Shown here piece by piece: positions 1 through 8,451 of a stretch of DNA of 63,925 nucleotides (positions are counted from its first letter, which is position 1; every line of letters begins with the position of its first letter). The stretch spans positions 1 through 63,925 of the forward strand of contig JAJTCN010000031.1 in assembly GCA_021323335.1 (NCBI GenBank), given 5' to 3'. The position numbers were made by a program, and so were the translations under genes. Source of the stretch: Ramlibacter sp. (lineage in GTDB: Bacteria; Pseudomonadota; Gammaproteobacteria; Burkholderiales; Burkholderiaceae_C). The notes beneath the pieces are model-generated. The model saw only the letters and a program-made list of their open reading frames with translations. It made no database searches and had not been told where the DNA came from.

Positions 1-252
1 TACTACCATGCCTACACCGGCATGAACCTGAAGCTCAGCTCGGGCGCCTACGGCTCCACCTTCTTCATGCTGACCGGCTTCCACGGCTTCCACGTGATCA
101 TCGGCATGCTGATGCTGTTCTTCATCACCATCCGCCTGATGAAGGGCCACTTCACCGCCGACCGCCACTTCGGCTTCGAAGGCGCCGCCTGGTACTGGCA
201 CTTCGTCGACGTGGTCTGGCTGTTCCTGTACACGCTCGTCTACTGGCTCTAG
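1..252 (+). CDS. ctaE: Cytochrome c oxidase subunit III, C-terminal part
   Basis: This is the 3' end of subunit III of the aa3-type cytochrome c oxidase, an inner-membrane protein of the terminal oxidase. The window opens inside the gene, and reading frame 1 is open from base 1 to a TAG stop. The 83 visible residues contain the family's last two transmembrane helices ([17 protein letters not shown] and [17 protein letters not shown]), with the conserved GFHG..H and [10 protein letters not shown] motifs. The other oxidase subunit genes presumably lie upstream, outside the window. Surf1, heme A/O synthase and sco genes follow, as usual for this operon. The identification is secure; the gene is partial only because of the window edge. 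Confidence 0.96.
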   Translation, partial: YYHAYTGMNLKLSSGAYGSTFFMLTGFHGFHVIIGMLMLFFITIRLMKGHFTADRHFGFEGAAWYWHFVDVVWLFLYTLVYWL

Positions 253-254
253 CC

Positions 255-288
255 GTCATCCCCGCGAAGGCGGGGATCCAGGGCTTCC
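255..288 (+). repeat. Palindromic dispersed repeat, half copy
   Basis: This is one arm of the dispersed repeat that begins GTCATCCCCGC and continues GCGGGGATCCAGGGCTT. It starts three bases after the ctaE stop codon. Fuller copies with two inverted arms occur at 13743, 23440 and 33336, and partial ones at 37879 and 61485. Confidence 0.85.
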
Positions 289-296
289 AAAGCAAA

Positions 297-319
297 GGGC
301 CGCGCAAGCGGCCCTTGTT
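297..319 (+). terminator. Intrinsic terminator after ctaE
   Basis: A 7-bp perfect stem (GGGCCGC / GCGGCCC) with a GCAA tetraloop is followed by TTGTT. It lies between the ctaE stop and the convergent twin-TM gene, so it probably ends ctaE transcripts. The stem is symmetric, but there is no good U-tract on the minus strand. Confidence 0.7.
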
Positions 320-333
320 CATTGGCTCGAAAA

Positions 334-552
334 CTACCTCAAGGGAATTCCCGTCGGCTGGATGTATCCCAGCTTCCAGGCCACCAGGATGCACACGAAC
401 AGCAGGATCGAAAAGCCGACGCGCAGCGCCAGCGCGCGCGCCATGTTGTTCGTCTTGGCCTTGCCGTCCTGCCCGTCCTTCATCATGAAGTACAGCGCGG
501 AGCCCAGGCTCGCGACGATGGCCAGGAAGCCCAGCACCACCAGGTATGTCAT
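334..552 (-). CDS. Twin transmembrane protein, DUF2909 family
   Basis: This small inner-membrane protein of 72 residues has two hydrophobic helices (about residues 2-20 and 45-62) separated by a short charged linker (MMKDGQDGKAKTNN). Proteins of this size and layout (DUF2909, 'twin transmembrane protein') sit between ctaE and surf1 in many betaproteobacteria and are thought to be linked to cytochrome oxidase, but no biochemical role is established. The start is the ATG that gives MTYLVVLGF; the longer frame upstream lacks family resemblance and would run into surf1. It is divergent from surf1, with a 30-base gap. Confidence 0.8.
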   Translation of the reverse strand: MTYLVVLGFLAIVASLGSALYFMMKDGQDGKAKTNNMARALALRVGFSILLFVCILVAWKLGYIQPTGIPLR

Positions 553-582
553 GCCGCCGATTATCGGTTGCGGGGCATCCGC

Positions 583-1299
583 ATGCTGAAACGCGTCGCG
601 ATCGCCATCGCCGCCGTCATTGGCATCGGCGTCACCGCGAGCCTGGGCATGTGGCAATTGGGCCGTGGCCAGCAGCGGACGGCCCTGCACGAGGCGATGA
701 CGGCCCGCGCCAATTCGCCGGCCGTCGCCGTGCCGGAACTGCTGGCCGCGCGCGGCGCCGATCCGGCCCTGTTGCACCGCCCCGTGGTCGTGCGCGGCAC
801 CTGGTTGGCCGAGCGCACGGTCTTCCTCGACAACCGGCAGATGAACGCGGTCCCCGGCTTCTACGTGGTCACGCCGCTGCGCATCGAGTCCAGAGACGCC
901 GTCGTGCTGGTGCAGCGCGGCTGGGCGCCGCGCAATTTCACCAGGCGGGAGCAGTTGCCGCCGGTGCAGACCCCGGCCGGCCTGGTGGAGGTCCGCGGCC
1001 GCTTGGCCCCGCCGCCCGCCAAGCTATACGCCTTCGAGACGGAAGAGACGGGGCCGATCCGGCAGAATCTCGACCTGGCGCGGTTCCGCGCGGAAACCGG
1101 CCTGCCCCTGCTCGAACTGTCCGTGCAGCAGGCCGGCCCCGGCTCCGAAGGCCTGTTGCGGCAATGGCCGCAGGCGGGCAGCGGCGCCGAAAAGAATTTC
1201 GGCTATGCCTTCCAGTGGTGGGCCCTGTCCGCGCTGATCGCCATCCTCTATGTCTGGTTCCAACTCGTCCTCCCCCGCCGCCGCGCCCGGCAGCCTTGA
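583..1299 (+). CDS. surf1: SURF1 family cytochrome oxidase assembly protein
   Basis: SURF1-type protein of 238 residues, an inner-membrane factor that helps place heme a in cytochrome oxidase subunit I. It has the family's two-helix plan: TM1 at about residues 5-23 (AIAIAAVIGIGVTASLGMW, with the typical LG.WQ-like ending) and TM2 near the C-terminus (WWALSALIAILYVWFQLVL), with a periplasmic domain between them. Conserved stretches include RPVVVRGTW, FLDNRQM, VPGFYVVTPL, VLVQRGWAPRNF and NFGYAFQWWAL. The chosen start gives MLKRVAIAIAA; upstream in-frame sequence belongs to the divergent gene. The 3' end overlaps the next gene by 50 bases, which suggests translational coupling. Confidence 0.93.
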   Translation: MLKRVAIAIAAVIGIGVTASLGMWQLGRGQQRTALHEAMTARANSPAVAVPELLAARGADPALLHRPVVVRGTWLAERTVFLDNRQMNAVPGFYVVTPLRIESRDAVVLVQRGWAPRNFTRREQLPPVQTPAGLVEVRGRLAPPPAKLYAFETEETGPIRQNLDLARFRAETGLPLLELSVQQAGPGSEGLLRQWPQAGSGAEKNFGYAFQWWALSALIAILYVWFQLVLPRRRARQP

Positions 1300-1972
1300 C
1301 CAGCCCCTGGGGCTGACGGTGCATTCGCTGCCGCTGCCGCAGGAAGCGGCGATCGCCGACGAACAGCGCACCCGCACCGGCCGCTGGAAGATGCTGGTCG
1401 TGGCGCTGGTGTGCGCGGCGCCGGTCGTCACGTCCTACTTCATGTATTACGTCGTGCGTCCCGAGGGCCGCCGCAACTACGGCGAGCTGGTGGACCCGCA
1501 ACGGCCGATCCCGTCCATCACCGGCACCGCCCTCGACGGCAAGACCGTCGTCCTGCCCTCCCTGCAGGGCCAGTGGCTGCTGGTCAGCGTGGCCGGCGGC
1601 GCCTGCGATGCGGCGTGCGAAAAGCACCTGTACTACCAGCGCCAGCTGCGCGAGGGACTCGGCCGGGACAAGGACCGGATGGACCGCGTCTGGCTGATCC
1701 CCGACAACGCCCCAGTGCGCGAAGACCTGAAGCCGGCGCTGAACCAGGCCACCGTGCTGCGCGTGGACGCGGCGCAGCTTGCCGACTGGCTGGCCCCCGC
1801 GCCCGGCCGCCAGCTGCCCGACCACCTGTACGTGGTCGACCCGCTGGGCCACTGGATGATGCGCTTCCCCGCCACCCAGGACGCGGCCACCGCGGCCAAG
1901 GTGCGCAAGGACCTGGAGCGCCTGATGCGCGCCTCGGCCGGCTGGGACAAGCCGGGCCGCCCGGGCGACTGA
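1250..1972 (+). CDS. Membrane-anchored SCO-like thioredoxin-fold protein
   Basis: A 240-residue protein with a cytoplasmic N-terminus, one transmembrane helix (about residues 47-65, MLVVALVCAAPVVTSYFMYY) and a periplasmic domain. That domain has a CxxxC pair (CDAAC, about residue 123) in the position where SCO/thioredoxin-like copper chaperones carry theirs, and a VWLIPDN..VREDL stretch that resembles the SCO fold. The SCO histidine is not obvious. A gene at this place between surf1 and ctaA is usual in Burkholderiales and is normally left as hypothetical. The ATG at 1250 lies inside surf1; a GTG at 1319 is an alternative start. A role in oxidase copper or thiol handling is inferred from context only. 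Confidence 0.75.
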   Translation: MSGSNSSSPAAAPGSLDQPLGLTVHSLPLPQEAAIADEQRTRTGRWKMLVVALVCAAPVVTSYFMYYVVRPEGRRNYGELVDPQRPIPSITGTALDGKTVVLPSLQGQWLLVSVAGGACDAACEKHLYYQRQLREGLGRDKDRMDRVWLIPDNAPVREDLKPALNQATVLRVDAAQLADWLAPAPGRQLPDHLYVVDPLGHWMMRFPATQDAATAAKVRKDLERLMRASAGWDKPGRPGD

Positions 1973-1973
1973 G

Positions 1974-3119
1974 ATGGACGCGTCGCTCTACGACCTCGCA
2001 CCGGCCCTCCAGCTGGCGCTGCTCGGCCTGGCCATCGCCGGCGGGCCGCTGGCCTGGGTGTGGCTGCGCAACCGCCAGGCGGCGCCGGCGCGGCGGCTGT
2101 CCGCGCTGACGCTGCTGACGCTGTTCCTCACCTTCGACCTGGTGCTGTTCGGCGCCTTCACCCGCCTCACCGATTCGGGCCTCGGCTGCCCCGACTGGCC
2201 GGGCTGCTACGGCAACGCCAGCCCGGTCGGCGCGATCCAGGAGATCCGCGCCGAGGAGGCGCGCATGCCCACCGGCCCGGTGACGCACGGCAAGGCCTGG
2301 GTCGAGATGATCCACCGCTACCTCGCCACCGGCGTGGGCGTGCTGATCATGACGCTGGCCATCGCCACCTGGCTGCAACGCAAGCGCGGCCTGCCGGTGC
2401 ACCCCGGGTGGCCGGCGCTGACGCTCGCCTGGGTCTGCGTGCAAGGCGCATTCGGCGCGCTCACCGTGACGATGAAGCTGTTCCCGGCGATCGTCACGCT
2501 GCACCTGCTGGGCGGCATGGTGCTGCTCGCACTGCTGGCGATGCAGGCGGTGGCGTACCGGCAGGCGCAGCGTGGCAGCGGGCCGATGCCGATCCCGCGC
2601 GCGACGCGCCATTGGCTGGTCGCCGCCGCCGCGCTGCTGTGGCTGCAGGTGGCGCTCGGCGGCTGGGTCAGCACCAACTACGCGGTGCTGGCGTGCAGCA
2701 CCTTTCCCACTTGCCAGGGTGCGTGGTGGCCGCCCATGGACTTCCGCCAGGGCTTCGAGCTGTGGCGGCATCTCGGCATGACGGGCGCCGGCGAGCACAT
2801 CACCTTCGCCGCGCTCACGGCCATCCACTACAGCCATCGGCTGGCGGCCTATGCGCTGCTGGCCGTGCTGGGCGTGCTGGCGTGGCGGCTGCGGGGCGGC
2901 CCCTTGCACTGGGCGAGCCGCGCCGTGGCGGCGCTGGCGCTTTGGCAATTCGCCACCGGCCTGTCGAACGTGATCCTCGACTGGCCGCTCGTGGCCGCGG
3001 TGGCGCACACCGGCGGCGCCGCGGGGTTGGTGGTCGTCCTGACGTGGGCGCTGCGTGAGAGCCGCGCGACCGAGACGCACGCGGCCAAGGTCGTGCACGG
3101 GCGCGAGGTGTCGGTATGA
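1974..3119 (+). CDS. ctaA: Heme A synthase, COX15/CtaA family
   Basis: Heme A synthase of 381 residues, an integral membrane enzyme that oxidises the C8 methyl of heme O to the formyl group of heme A. Family signatures are visible: [19 protein letters not shown] near residues 60-80, the heme-binding [12 protein letters not shown], and in the second half STFPTCQG and [15 protein letters not shown] sequence ([12 protein letters not shown]). About eight hydrophobic helices are present. The ATG is one base after the preceding gene's stop. The stop overlaps the ctaB start in an ATGA arrangement, so ctaA and ctaB are translationally coupled. Confidence 0.95.
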   Translation: MDASLYDLAPALQLALLGLAIAGGPLAWVWLRNRQAAPARRLSALTLLTLFLTFDLVLFGAFTRLTDSGLGCPDWPGCYGNASPVGAIQEIRAEEARMPTGPVTHGKAWVEMIHRYLATGVGVLIMTLAIATWLQRKRGLPVHPGWPALTLAWVCVQGAFGALTVTMKLFPAIVTLHLLGGMVLLALLAMQAVAYRQAQRGSGPMPIPRATRHWLVAAAALLWLQVALGGWVSTNYAVLACSTFPTCQGAWWPPMDFRQGFELWRHLGMTGAGEHITFAALTAIHYSHRLAAYALLAVLGVLAWRLRGGPLHWASRAVAALALWQFATGLSNVILDWPLVAAVAHTGGAAGLVVVLTWALRESRATETHAAKVVHGREVSV

Positions 3120-3965
3120 ACGCCAACGTCGTGCGCCAGTTCTACCACCTCACCAAGCCGCGCGTCGTGCAGCTGATCGTGTTCTGTGCCCTGATCGGCA
3201 TGGTGCTGGCCGTGCCGGGCCTTCCGGGCCTGGACGAAGTGCGCGTCGCGGTGATCGCCTGCGCCGGCATCTGGCTGGTGGCAGGTGCGGCCGCCGCTTT
3301 CAACTGCATCGTGGAAAAGGGCATCGACGCCAAGATGCGCCGCACCGCCTGGCGCGCCACCGCGAGCGGCGAGCTGAGCGACACGCAGACGCTGTTGTTC
3401 TCCGCCGTGCTCTGCGCGCTCGGCTCGTGGATCCTGTACGCCTGGGTCAACCCGCTCACCATGTGGCTGACGCTCGGCACCTTCATCGGCTACGCGGTGA
3501 TTTACACGGTGATCCTGAAGCCGCTGACGCCGCAGAACATCGTGATCGGCGGCGCCTCCGGCGCCATGCCGCCGGTGCTGGGCTGGGCCGCGCTGCGCGG
3601 CGACGTCGGGCCGGAGGCGCTGATCCTCTTCCTGATCATCTTCCTGTGGACGCCTCCGCACTTCTGGGCGCTGGCGCTGTATCGCGTGGAGGACTACCGC
3701 AAGTCGGGCCTGCCGATGCTGCCGGTGACGCACGGCAACGAGTTCACGCGGCTGCAGATCCTGCTGTACACGCTGGTGCTGCTACGGCATGAGCTCGTGG
3801 CTGTACCTGTCGGTGGCGCTGGTCCTGAGCGCCGGCTTCACGTGGCACGGCTTCCGGTTGTGGCGCGAATACTCCGACGCGCTGGCGCGCAAGACGTTCC
3901 GCTTCTCGCTGATCCACCTCAGCGTGCTGTTCGCGGCCCTGCTGGTGGACCACTACATCTTCTGA
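3116..3965 (+). pseudogene. ctaB: Heme O synthase ctaB, broken by a short frameshifting deletion
   Basis: CtaB/CyoE is the membrane UbiA-type farnesyltransferase that makes heme O from protoheme. Residues 1-222 match the family closely ([54 protein letters not shown]). After LLYTLVL at base 3781 the frame is lost. The family's C-terminus ([18 protein letters not shown] to LLVDHYIF, stop at 3965) continues in another frame from 3783. The family normally has about nine residues between these parts, so a deletion of about 26 bases between ...GTGCTG and CTACGGC fits. The broken frame instead runs into sco. Real mutation or assembly error cannot be told apart here. Confidence 0.88.
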
Positions 3966-3973
3966 AGGCCGCC

Positions 3974-4555
3974 ATGCAACGCCGCTCCTTCCTCCTCGCC
4001 GGATCCGCCGCCGTCCTGGCCGCCGGCTGCGCCGAGAACAAGCCGCAGTTCAAGGCGGTGGACATCACGGGCGCCGATTACGCCAAGGACTTTCCGCTGC
4101 CCGACGTGGAGGGCCGCATGCGCGGCATCCAGGACTTCAAGGGCAAGGCGGTGGTCGTGTTCTTCGGCTTCACGCAGTGCCCGGACGTCTGCCCGACGAC
4201 GCTGGGCGAGATCGCCCAGGCCAAGAAGCTGCTGGGGCCCGATGGCGACAAGGTGGTCGGCGTTCTCATCACCATCGACCCGGAGCGCGACAAGCCGGAG
4301 CTGCTGAAGAACTACGTGGCGAACTTCGGCACCGACTTCGTCGCCCTGCGTGGCTCGCCGGAGCAGACGGCGGCGGTCGCCAAGGACTTCAAGGTGTTCT
4401 ACAAGAAGGCGGAGCTCAAGAGCGGCGGCTACACCATGGAGCATTCGGCGGCCAGCTACGTGTACGACCCGCAGGGCCGGCTGCGCCTGTACAGCCGCTA
4501 CGGCAGCGGCGCGCAGGCGCTGGCCGACGACCTGAAGCTGCTGCTGAAAGGCTGA
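3974..4555 (+). CDS. SCO1/SenC family copper chaperone lipoprotein
   Basis: SCO protein of 193 residues that delivers copper or reduces the CuA site of cytochrome oxidase subunit II at the periplasmic face. It starts with a lipoprotein-type signal ([19 protein letters not shown]; lipid-modifiable Cys at about 19). The thioredoxin-like domain has the copper-binding CxxxC ([10 protein letters not shown], about residues 73-77) and the distal histidine (MEHSAASY, about residue 157). The ATG lies 8 bases after the end of ctaB, consistent with the same operon. Because of the ctaB frameshift the frame is open upstream, but the signal peptide marks the true start. Confidence 0.94.
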   Translation: MQRRSFLLAGSAAVLAAGCAENKPQFKAVDITGADYAKDFPLPDVEGRMRGIQDFKGKAVVVFFGFTQCPDVCPTTLGEIAQAKKLLGPDGDKVVGVLITIDPERDKPELLKNYVANFGTDFVALRGSPEQTAAVAKDFKVFYKKAELKSGGYTMEHSAASYVYDPQGRLRLYSRYGSGAQALADDLKLLLKG

Positions 4556-4560
4556 GGCCC

Positions 4561-6300
4561 TTAGAAATTCAGCGGCCGGATCAGCTTGCGCGTGTCGGGC
4601 GTGAGCTGGTCCAGGCCTTCCATCACCCAGCGCAGGCTGGCCGCCCCATCGAGCTGCGGCTCGGGCAGCAGGGCGACGGCCACGTGGAACTTGAGCGTCA
4701 GGGCCGCCGGCAAGGCCTCCACCTGGCGCAGCCCGCTGGCCACCACCTGCTGCGCGCGCGACGTGGCGAGCTGCGGCGTCATCGGCGCCTCGAGCAGCAG
4801 CGCGAACTCGCGCTCCCCCACCCGTGCCGCCATGTCGAAGCCCACGATCACCCGCCGCAGGTGCGAAGCCGCGACCACCAGCGCCTTCTCCGCATATTCG
4901 GGCCCGAACTCCTCCGCGATGGCGTCCAGGTTGGACACGCGCACGCCCATCAGGCCCAACTGCTGCTTCTGGCCGCGCGCGTGGGCGAGGCTGGTGTCCA
5001 GGCGCTCCACCAGCGCCTGCAGGTGCGGCAGGCCGGTGAGCGCGTCGGTGCGGGACAAGGCGCTGGCGCGCAGCTCGCCTTCGCGGCGCGCCATCAGGCG
5101 GATGTTCAGCGCGTAATACAGGATCGGCAGCTGCAGCGCCGAGCCGAAGAACAGGCCGTAGCGCGTCAGCAGGCTGGGAGGCAGCAGGCCGAAGGTGCGC
5201 GCCAGGGGGAACAAGGCCAACACCGCGAGCGGCGCGAAGCCCAGGGCCACCAGGGTCAGGTGCCGGTCCCGGCTGTCCTGCCAGCCCCACACCACCATGC
5301 ACAGCACGGCCACCAGGGACAGGCCCGTGAGCGCGAGCACCAGCGTCAGGCTGCTGTGGCCGCGCAGCACCACGTGCAAGGCGGTCGCCGCGAGCAGGGC
5401 GGCGATGAGCGCCCAGACTCCCAGGTCGAGCCGGCGCGACAGGCGCGCGGGGTCGGTCACCACCTTGACGAACCAGAGGCCGGCGGCCATGGCGGCGCCG
5501 GGCCACAGCGACAGCAGCGTGCCGTTCCACGCCAGCCACTCCGGCCAGAAATGCTGGGCGCCGACGCCGGCGCGTCCGAGCTGCCCGGACGCGAGCAGCA
5601 GGATGTAGAGCGCGAAGGCGAGGAACGCCTTGTCGCGGTAGGTCACGCCGTGGGCCAGGGAGGCGCAGAACATCAGCAGCGCGAGGCCGAAGTACGCGCC
5701 GAACATGAACTGCTCGACTTCGCGCTGGCTGCGCACCATGTCCGAGCGCACCAGCCGCAGGGGGGACAGGAATTCCGCCTGCGCGTCGTCCACCCGCAGC
5801 CAGTAGCGCACCGGCGCCGGGGCGTCGGACGCCAGCAGGAAGGTCGGCAGCCGCCCGGGCACCGACCAGATCGAAGCCGGCATGTCGGTGCCGGCCTGCT
5901 GCACGACCCACGCCCCGTTGGGGTCGCGATGGAAGAACTGCAGGTGGTCGTGGATGGCGGTGCCGGTCTCCAGGTACCAGCGCTCCCCGCGCGGCACCGC
6001 GGCCTCGAACATCACCCACAGGGAGCCGCCGGGCGTCCAGCTTTGCTGGTCGCGAGTGCGCAGCCGCCAGGGCAGAGCATCGACGCCCGCCTCGACCTGC
6101 TCGATGGCGCGCTGGCCCGTCGCATCGGCCCAGTAGACGCTTTGCCGGTTGAGGCTGACCGATCCTTCGGAGCCGAGCACCACGACGGGTGGCTGCACCG
6201 GGGCGACGGCTTCCCCGCCCCCGGCGGCGCGAACGCCATTCCACGAGGTGACCAGACAGAGCAAGACCGCGCCGACGGCGCGCAGGACACTCCTCCTCAT
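4561..6300 (-). CDS. 7TM-DISM receptor with degenerate GGDEF domain
   Basis: A membrane receptor of 579 residues. A signal peptide (MRRSVLRAVGAVLLCLVTSW) is followed by a periplasmic region like 7TMR-DISM extracellular domains, then about seven hydrophobic helices, then a C-terminal GGDEF-like domain beginning SRTDALTGLPHLQALVERL. The family's catalytic GGDEF is GEREF here (MAARVGEREFALLLE), and no RxxD inhibitory site precedes it, so diguanylate cyclase activity is unlikely; a sensory or c-di-GMP-independent role is more probable. An ATG at 6324 is an alternative start, but it would place eight extra residues before the signal peptide. It converges with sco, with only 5 bases between the stop codons. 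Confidence 0.8.
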   Translation of the reverse strand: MRRSVLRAVGAVLLCLVTSWNGVRAAGGGEAVAPVQPPVVVLGSEGSVSLNRQSVYWADATGQRAIEQVEAGVDALPWRLRTRDQQSWTPGGSLWVMFEAAVPRGERWYLETGTAIHDHLQFFHRDPNGAWVVQQAGTDMPASIWSVPGRLPTFLLASDAPAPVRYWLRVDDAQAEFLSPLRLVRSDMVRSQREVEQFMFGAYFGLALLMFCASLAHGVTYRDKAFLAFALYILLLASGQLGRAGVGAQHFWPEWLAWNGTLLSLWPGAAMAAGLWFVKVVTDPARLSRRLDLGVWALIAALLAATALHVVLRGHSSLTLVLALTGLSLVAVLCMVVWGWQDSRDRHLTLVALGFAPLAVLALFPLARTFGLLPPSLLTRYGLFFGSALQLPILYYALNIRLMARREGELRASALSRTDALTGLPHLQALVERLDTSLAHARGQKQQLGLMGVRVSNLDAIAEEFGPEYAEKALVVAASHLRRVIVGFDMAARVGEREFALLLEAPMTPQLATSRAQQVVASGLRQVEALPAALTLKFHVAVALLPEPQLDGAASLRWVMEGLDQLTPDTRKLIRPLNF

Positions 6301-6381
6301 ATGGCCAGCATTGTCCCAGCCCATGGATGAGGCGGCACCGCGAAGTGGCCCAACCGGGCCGCTTCAGCGCGCGGATACAAC

Positions 6382-6407
6382 AAAAAAAAGCCCGGCGGTG
6401 CCGGGCT
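6382..6407 (-). terminator. Intrinsic terminator of rpoH
   Basis: On the minus strand an 8-bp perfect stem AGCCCGGC / GCCGGGCT with a three-base loop is followed by eight T residues. It lies 25 bases downstream of the rpoH stop codon. Confidence 0.92.
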
Positions 6408-6431
6408 GGGGATGGGAGGGACGCCGTCGCC

Positions 6432-7367
<936 letters not shown>

Positions 7368-7396
7368 AGACCGGAACTCCTTTTGCTCGTTAAATA

Positions 7397-7423
7397 TTAG
7401 CACTCTGTTAGAGGGACTGCTAA
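7397..7423 (-). promoter_or_regulatory. CIRCE-like HrcA operator upstream of rpoH
   Basis: The sequence is TTAGCACTC, nine bases, then GACTGCTAA. The CIRCE consensus is TTAGCACTC-N9-GAGTGCTAA, so 17 of 18 arm positions match and the spacer has the canonical length. Read toward rpoH, it overlaps a possible sigma-70 promoter (TTAGCA, 18 bases, TAATAT) and ends 30 bases before the start codon. CIRCE is the binding site of the heat-labile repressor HrcA, whose gene is at 36934. Operator function is inferred. Confidence 0.85.
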
Positions 7424-7505
7424 GCAAAGGGTTCCGTAGGCCCGCGTGCCGACCCGGCGTCGGCGTGGCCTTCTCAGCGAGGCATGCCGCCCCCGGAGAC
7501 GCCCG

Positions 7506-7973
7506 CTACCAGCGGATGCCGAGCTTCAGGAACAGCTTGCTCAGCACGAAAATGGGGCCCACCCAGAGGTATTGCAAGTCCTCGAAGAAGCTGGGCTTCC
7601 TGCCTTCGAGCTTGTGGCCGACGAACTGGGCGATCCAGGCGCCCACGAAGATAGCCGCGGAAAGGATGAGTACGTGCTTACCCATGGCATGGACCAGCGC
7701 CAGGCCGATGACCGAGAGGGCGGCCATCGCCAGCAGGAACACGGCGGACAGGCGCGCGTAATAGACCATGCTGGCCGCCGCGAAGGCATAGGCCGCCCAG
7801 GGATGCGCCGCGAACAGCAATCCCAGCAGGCTGAGCATGATCAGCGGGATGGCGACGAAGTGGATCCGCTCGTTGGTGGGATGGCGGTGGCTCTCCTCGT
7901 AGTGGGCCAGCAGCTGGTCCACCTTGCGGGGCGCCGGGGCGGCGATGGCGGTTTCGGTCAGGGAGGAGGGCAT
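7506..7973 (-). CDS. DUF962/Mpo1-like membrane protein
   Basis: A small integral membrane protein of 155 residues. The N-terminal segment DQLLAHYEESHRHPTNERIHFVAIPLI contains the conserved His-rich pattern (HYxxxHxxxxNxxxHxxxxP) of the DUF962/YGL010w (Mpo1-like) family. Four to five hydrophobic segments follow, and the C-terminal GHKLEGRKPSFFEDLQYLWVGPIF is typical. Yeast Mpo1 is a 2-hydroxy fatty acid dioxygenase that uses these histidines for iron; whether the bacterial protein does this is not known. The ATG at 7973 gives MPSSLTETA. It is divergent from cutA, 49 bases away. Confidence 0.82.
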   Translation of the reverse strand: MPSSLTETAIAAPAPRKVDQLLAHYEESHRHPTNERIHFVAIPLIMLSLLGLLFAAHPWAAYAFAAASMVYYARLSAVFLLAMAALSVIGLALVHAMGKHVLILSAAIFVGAWIAQFVGHKLEGRKPSFFEDLQYLWVGPIFVLSKLFLKLGIRW

Positions 7974-8022
7974 CGGGGGACTCCTGCGACGGACAATGCG
8001 CCCATTCTGGGAGCCGGCGGCC

Positions 8023-8358
8023 ATGGAAGACTGTAAAGAAGCAGACATTTTGAGCGTCACGACGACGGTCGGGTCGCTGCGCGACGCGCAGGCGCTGGCC
8101 CGCGTCATCGTCGAGCGGCGGCTGGCCGCCTGCGTGCAGGTGGAGGAGGGGCTGCAGTCCTTCTATCGCTGGGAGGGCCAGCTGTGCGAGGACAGCGAGG
8201 CGCGGCTGGTGATCAAGACCCTGCCGGGCTGCGAGGCCGCCCTGCAGGCCTTGTTCGTGGAGCTGCATCCGTACGAGGTGCCGCAGTTCCTGGCGGTGCG
8301 GATGCGGGCGAGTGCGGACTATTTCGACTGGGTGCTAGGTGAAGTGGAGGTCCGATGA
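8023..8358 (+). CDS. cutA: CutA family divalent-cation tolerance protein
   Basis: CutA1-type cytoplasmic trimer-forming protein of 111 residues, linked to copper/divalent metal tolerance in enterobacteria, although the true function is uncertain. The family pattern is complete: VTTTVGSLRDAQALARVIVERRLAACVQV, FYRWEGQLCEDSEARLVIKT, and the C-terminal ELHPYEVPQFLAV..ASADYFDWV. The start ATG gives MEDCKEADILS; the longer open frame upstream overlaps the divergent DUF962 gene and is not conserved. Confidence 0.93.
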   Translation: MEDCKEADILSVTTTVGSLRDAQALARVIVERRLAACVQVEEGLQSFYRWEGQLCEDSEARLVIKTLPGCEAALQALFVELHPYEVPQFLAVRMRASADYFDWVLGEVEVR

Positions 8359-8360
8359 CG

Positions 8361-8446
8361 CCGGGGTGCGCTTCGCGCAACCCGGCCTACGAGGCCCGTA
8401 GGCGCTTGGACCCGTAGGCCGGGTTCGCCGCAGGCGACCCCGGCAT
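8361..8446. repeat. Large imperfect inverted repeat between cutA and ftsY
   Basis: Two arms of about 30 bases, one containing CAACCCGGCCTAC and the other GTAGGCCGGGTTCG, form an imperfect palindrome around a short centre. It fills the space between the convergent cutA and ftsY genes. It looks like a REP-type element and may also act as a bidirectional transcription barrier; there is no U-tract. Confidence 0.6.
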
Positions 8447-8451
8447 CGCGT

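Noticed and set aside
3116..4555. A CtaB-SCO fusion protein of 479 residues
   Set aside because: The fusion comes from the ctaB frameshift. The residues between the two domains are an out-of-frame reading of the ctaB C-terminus, and sco has its own signal peptide and start.
3953..6330. Long open frames on both strands over the GGDEF-like gene and sco
   Set aside because: They are shadows in GC-rich DNA. Only the frames with signal peptides and family motifs were kept.
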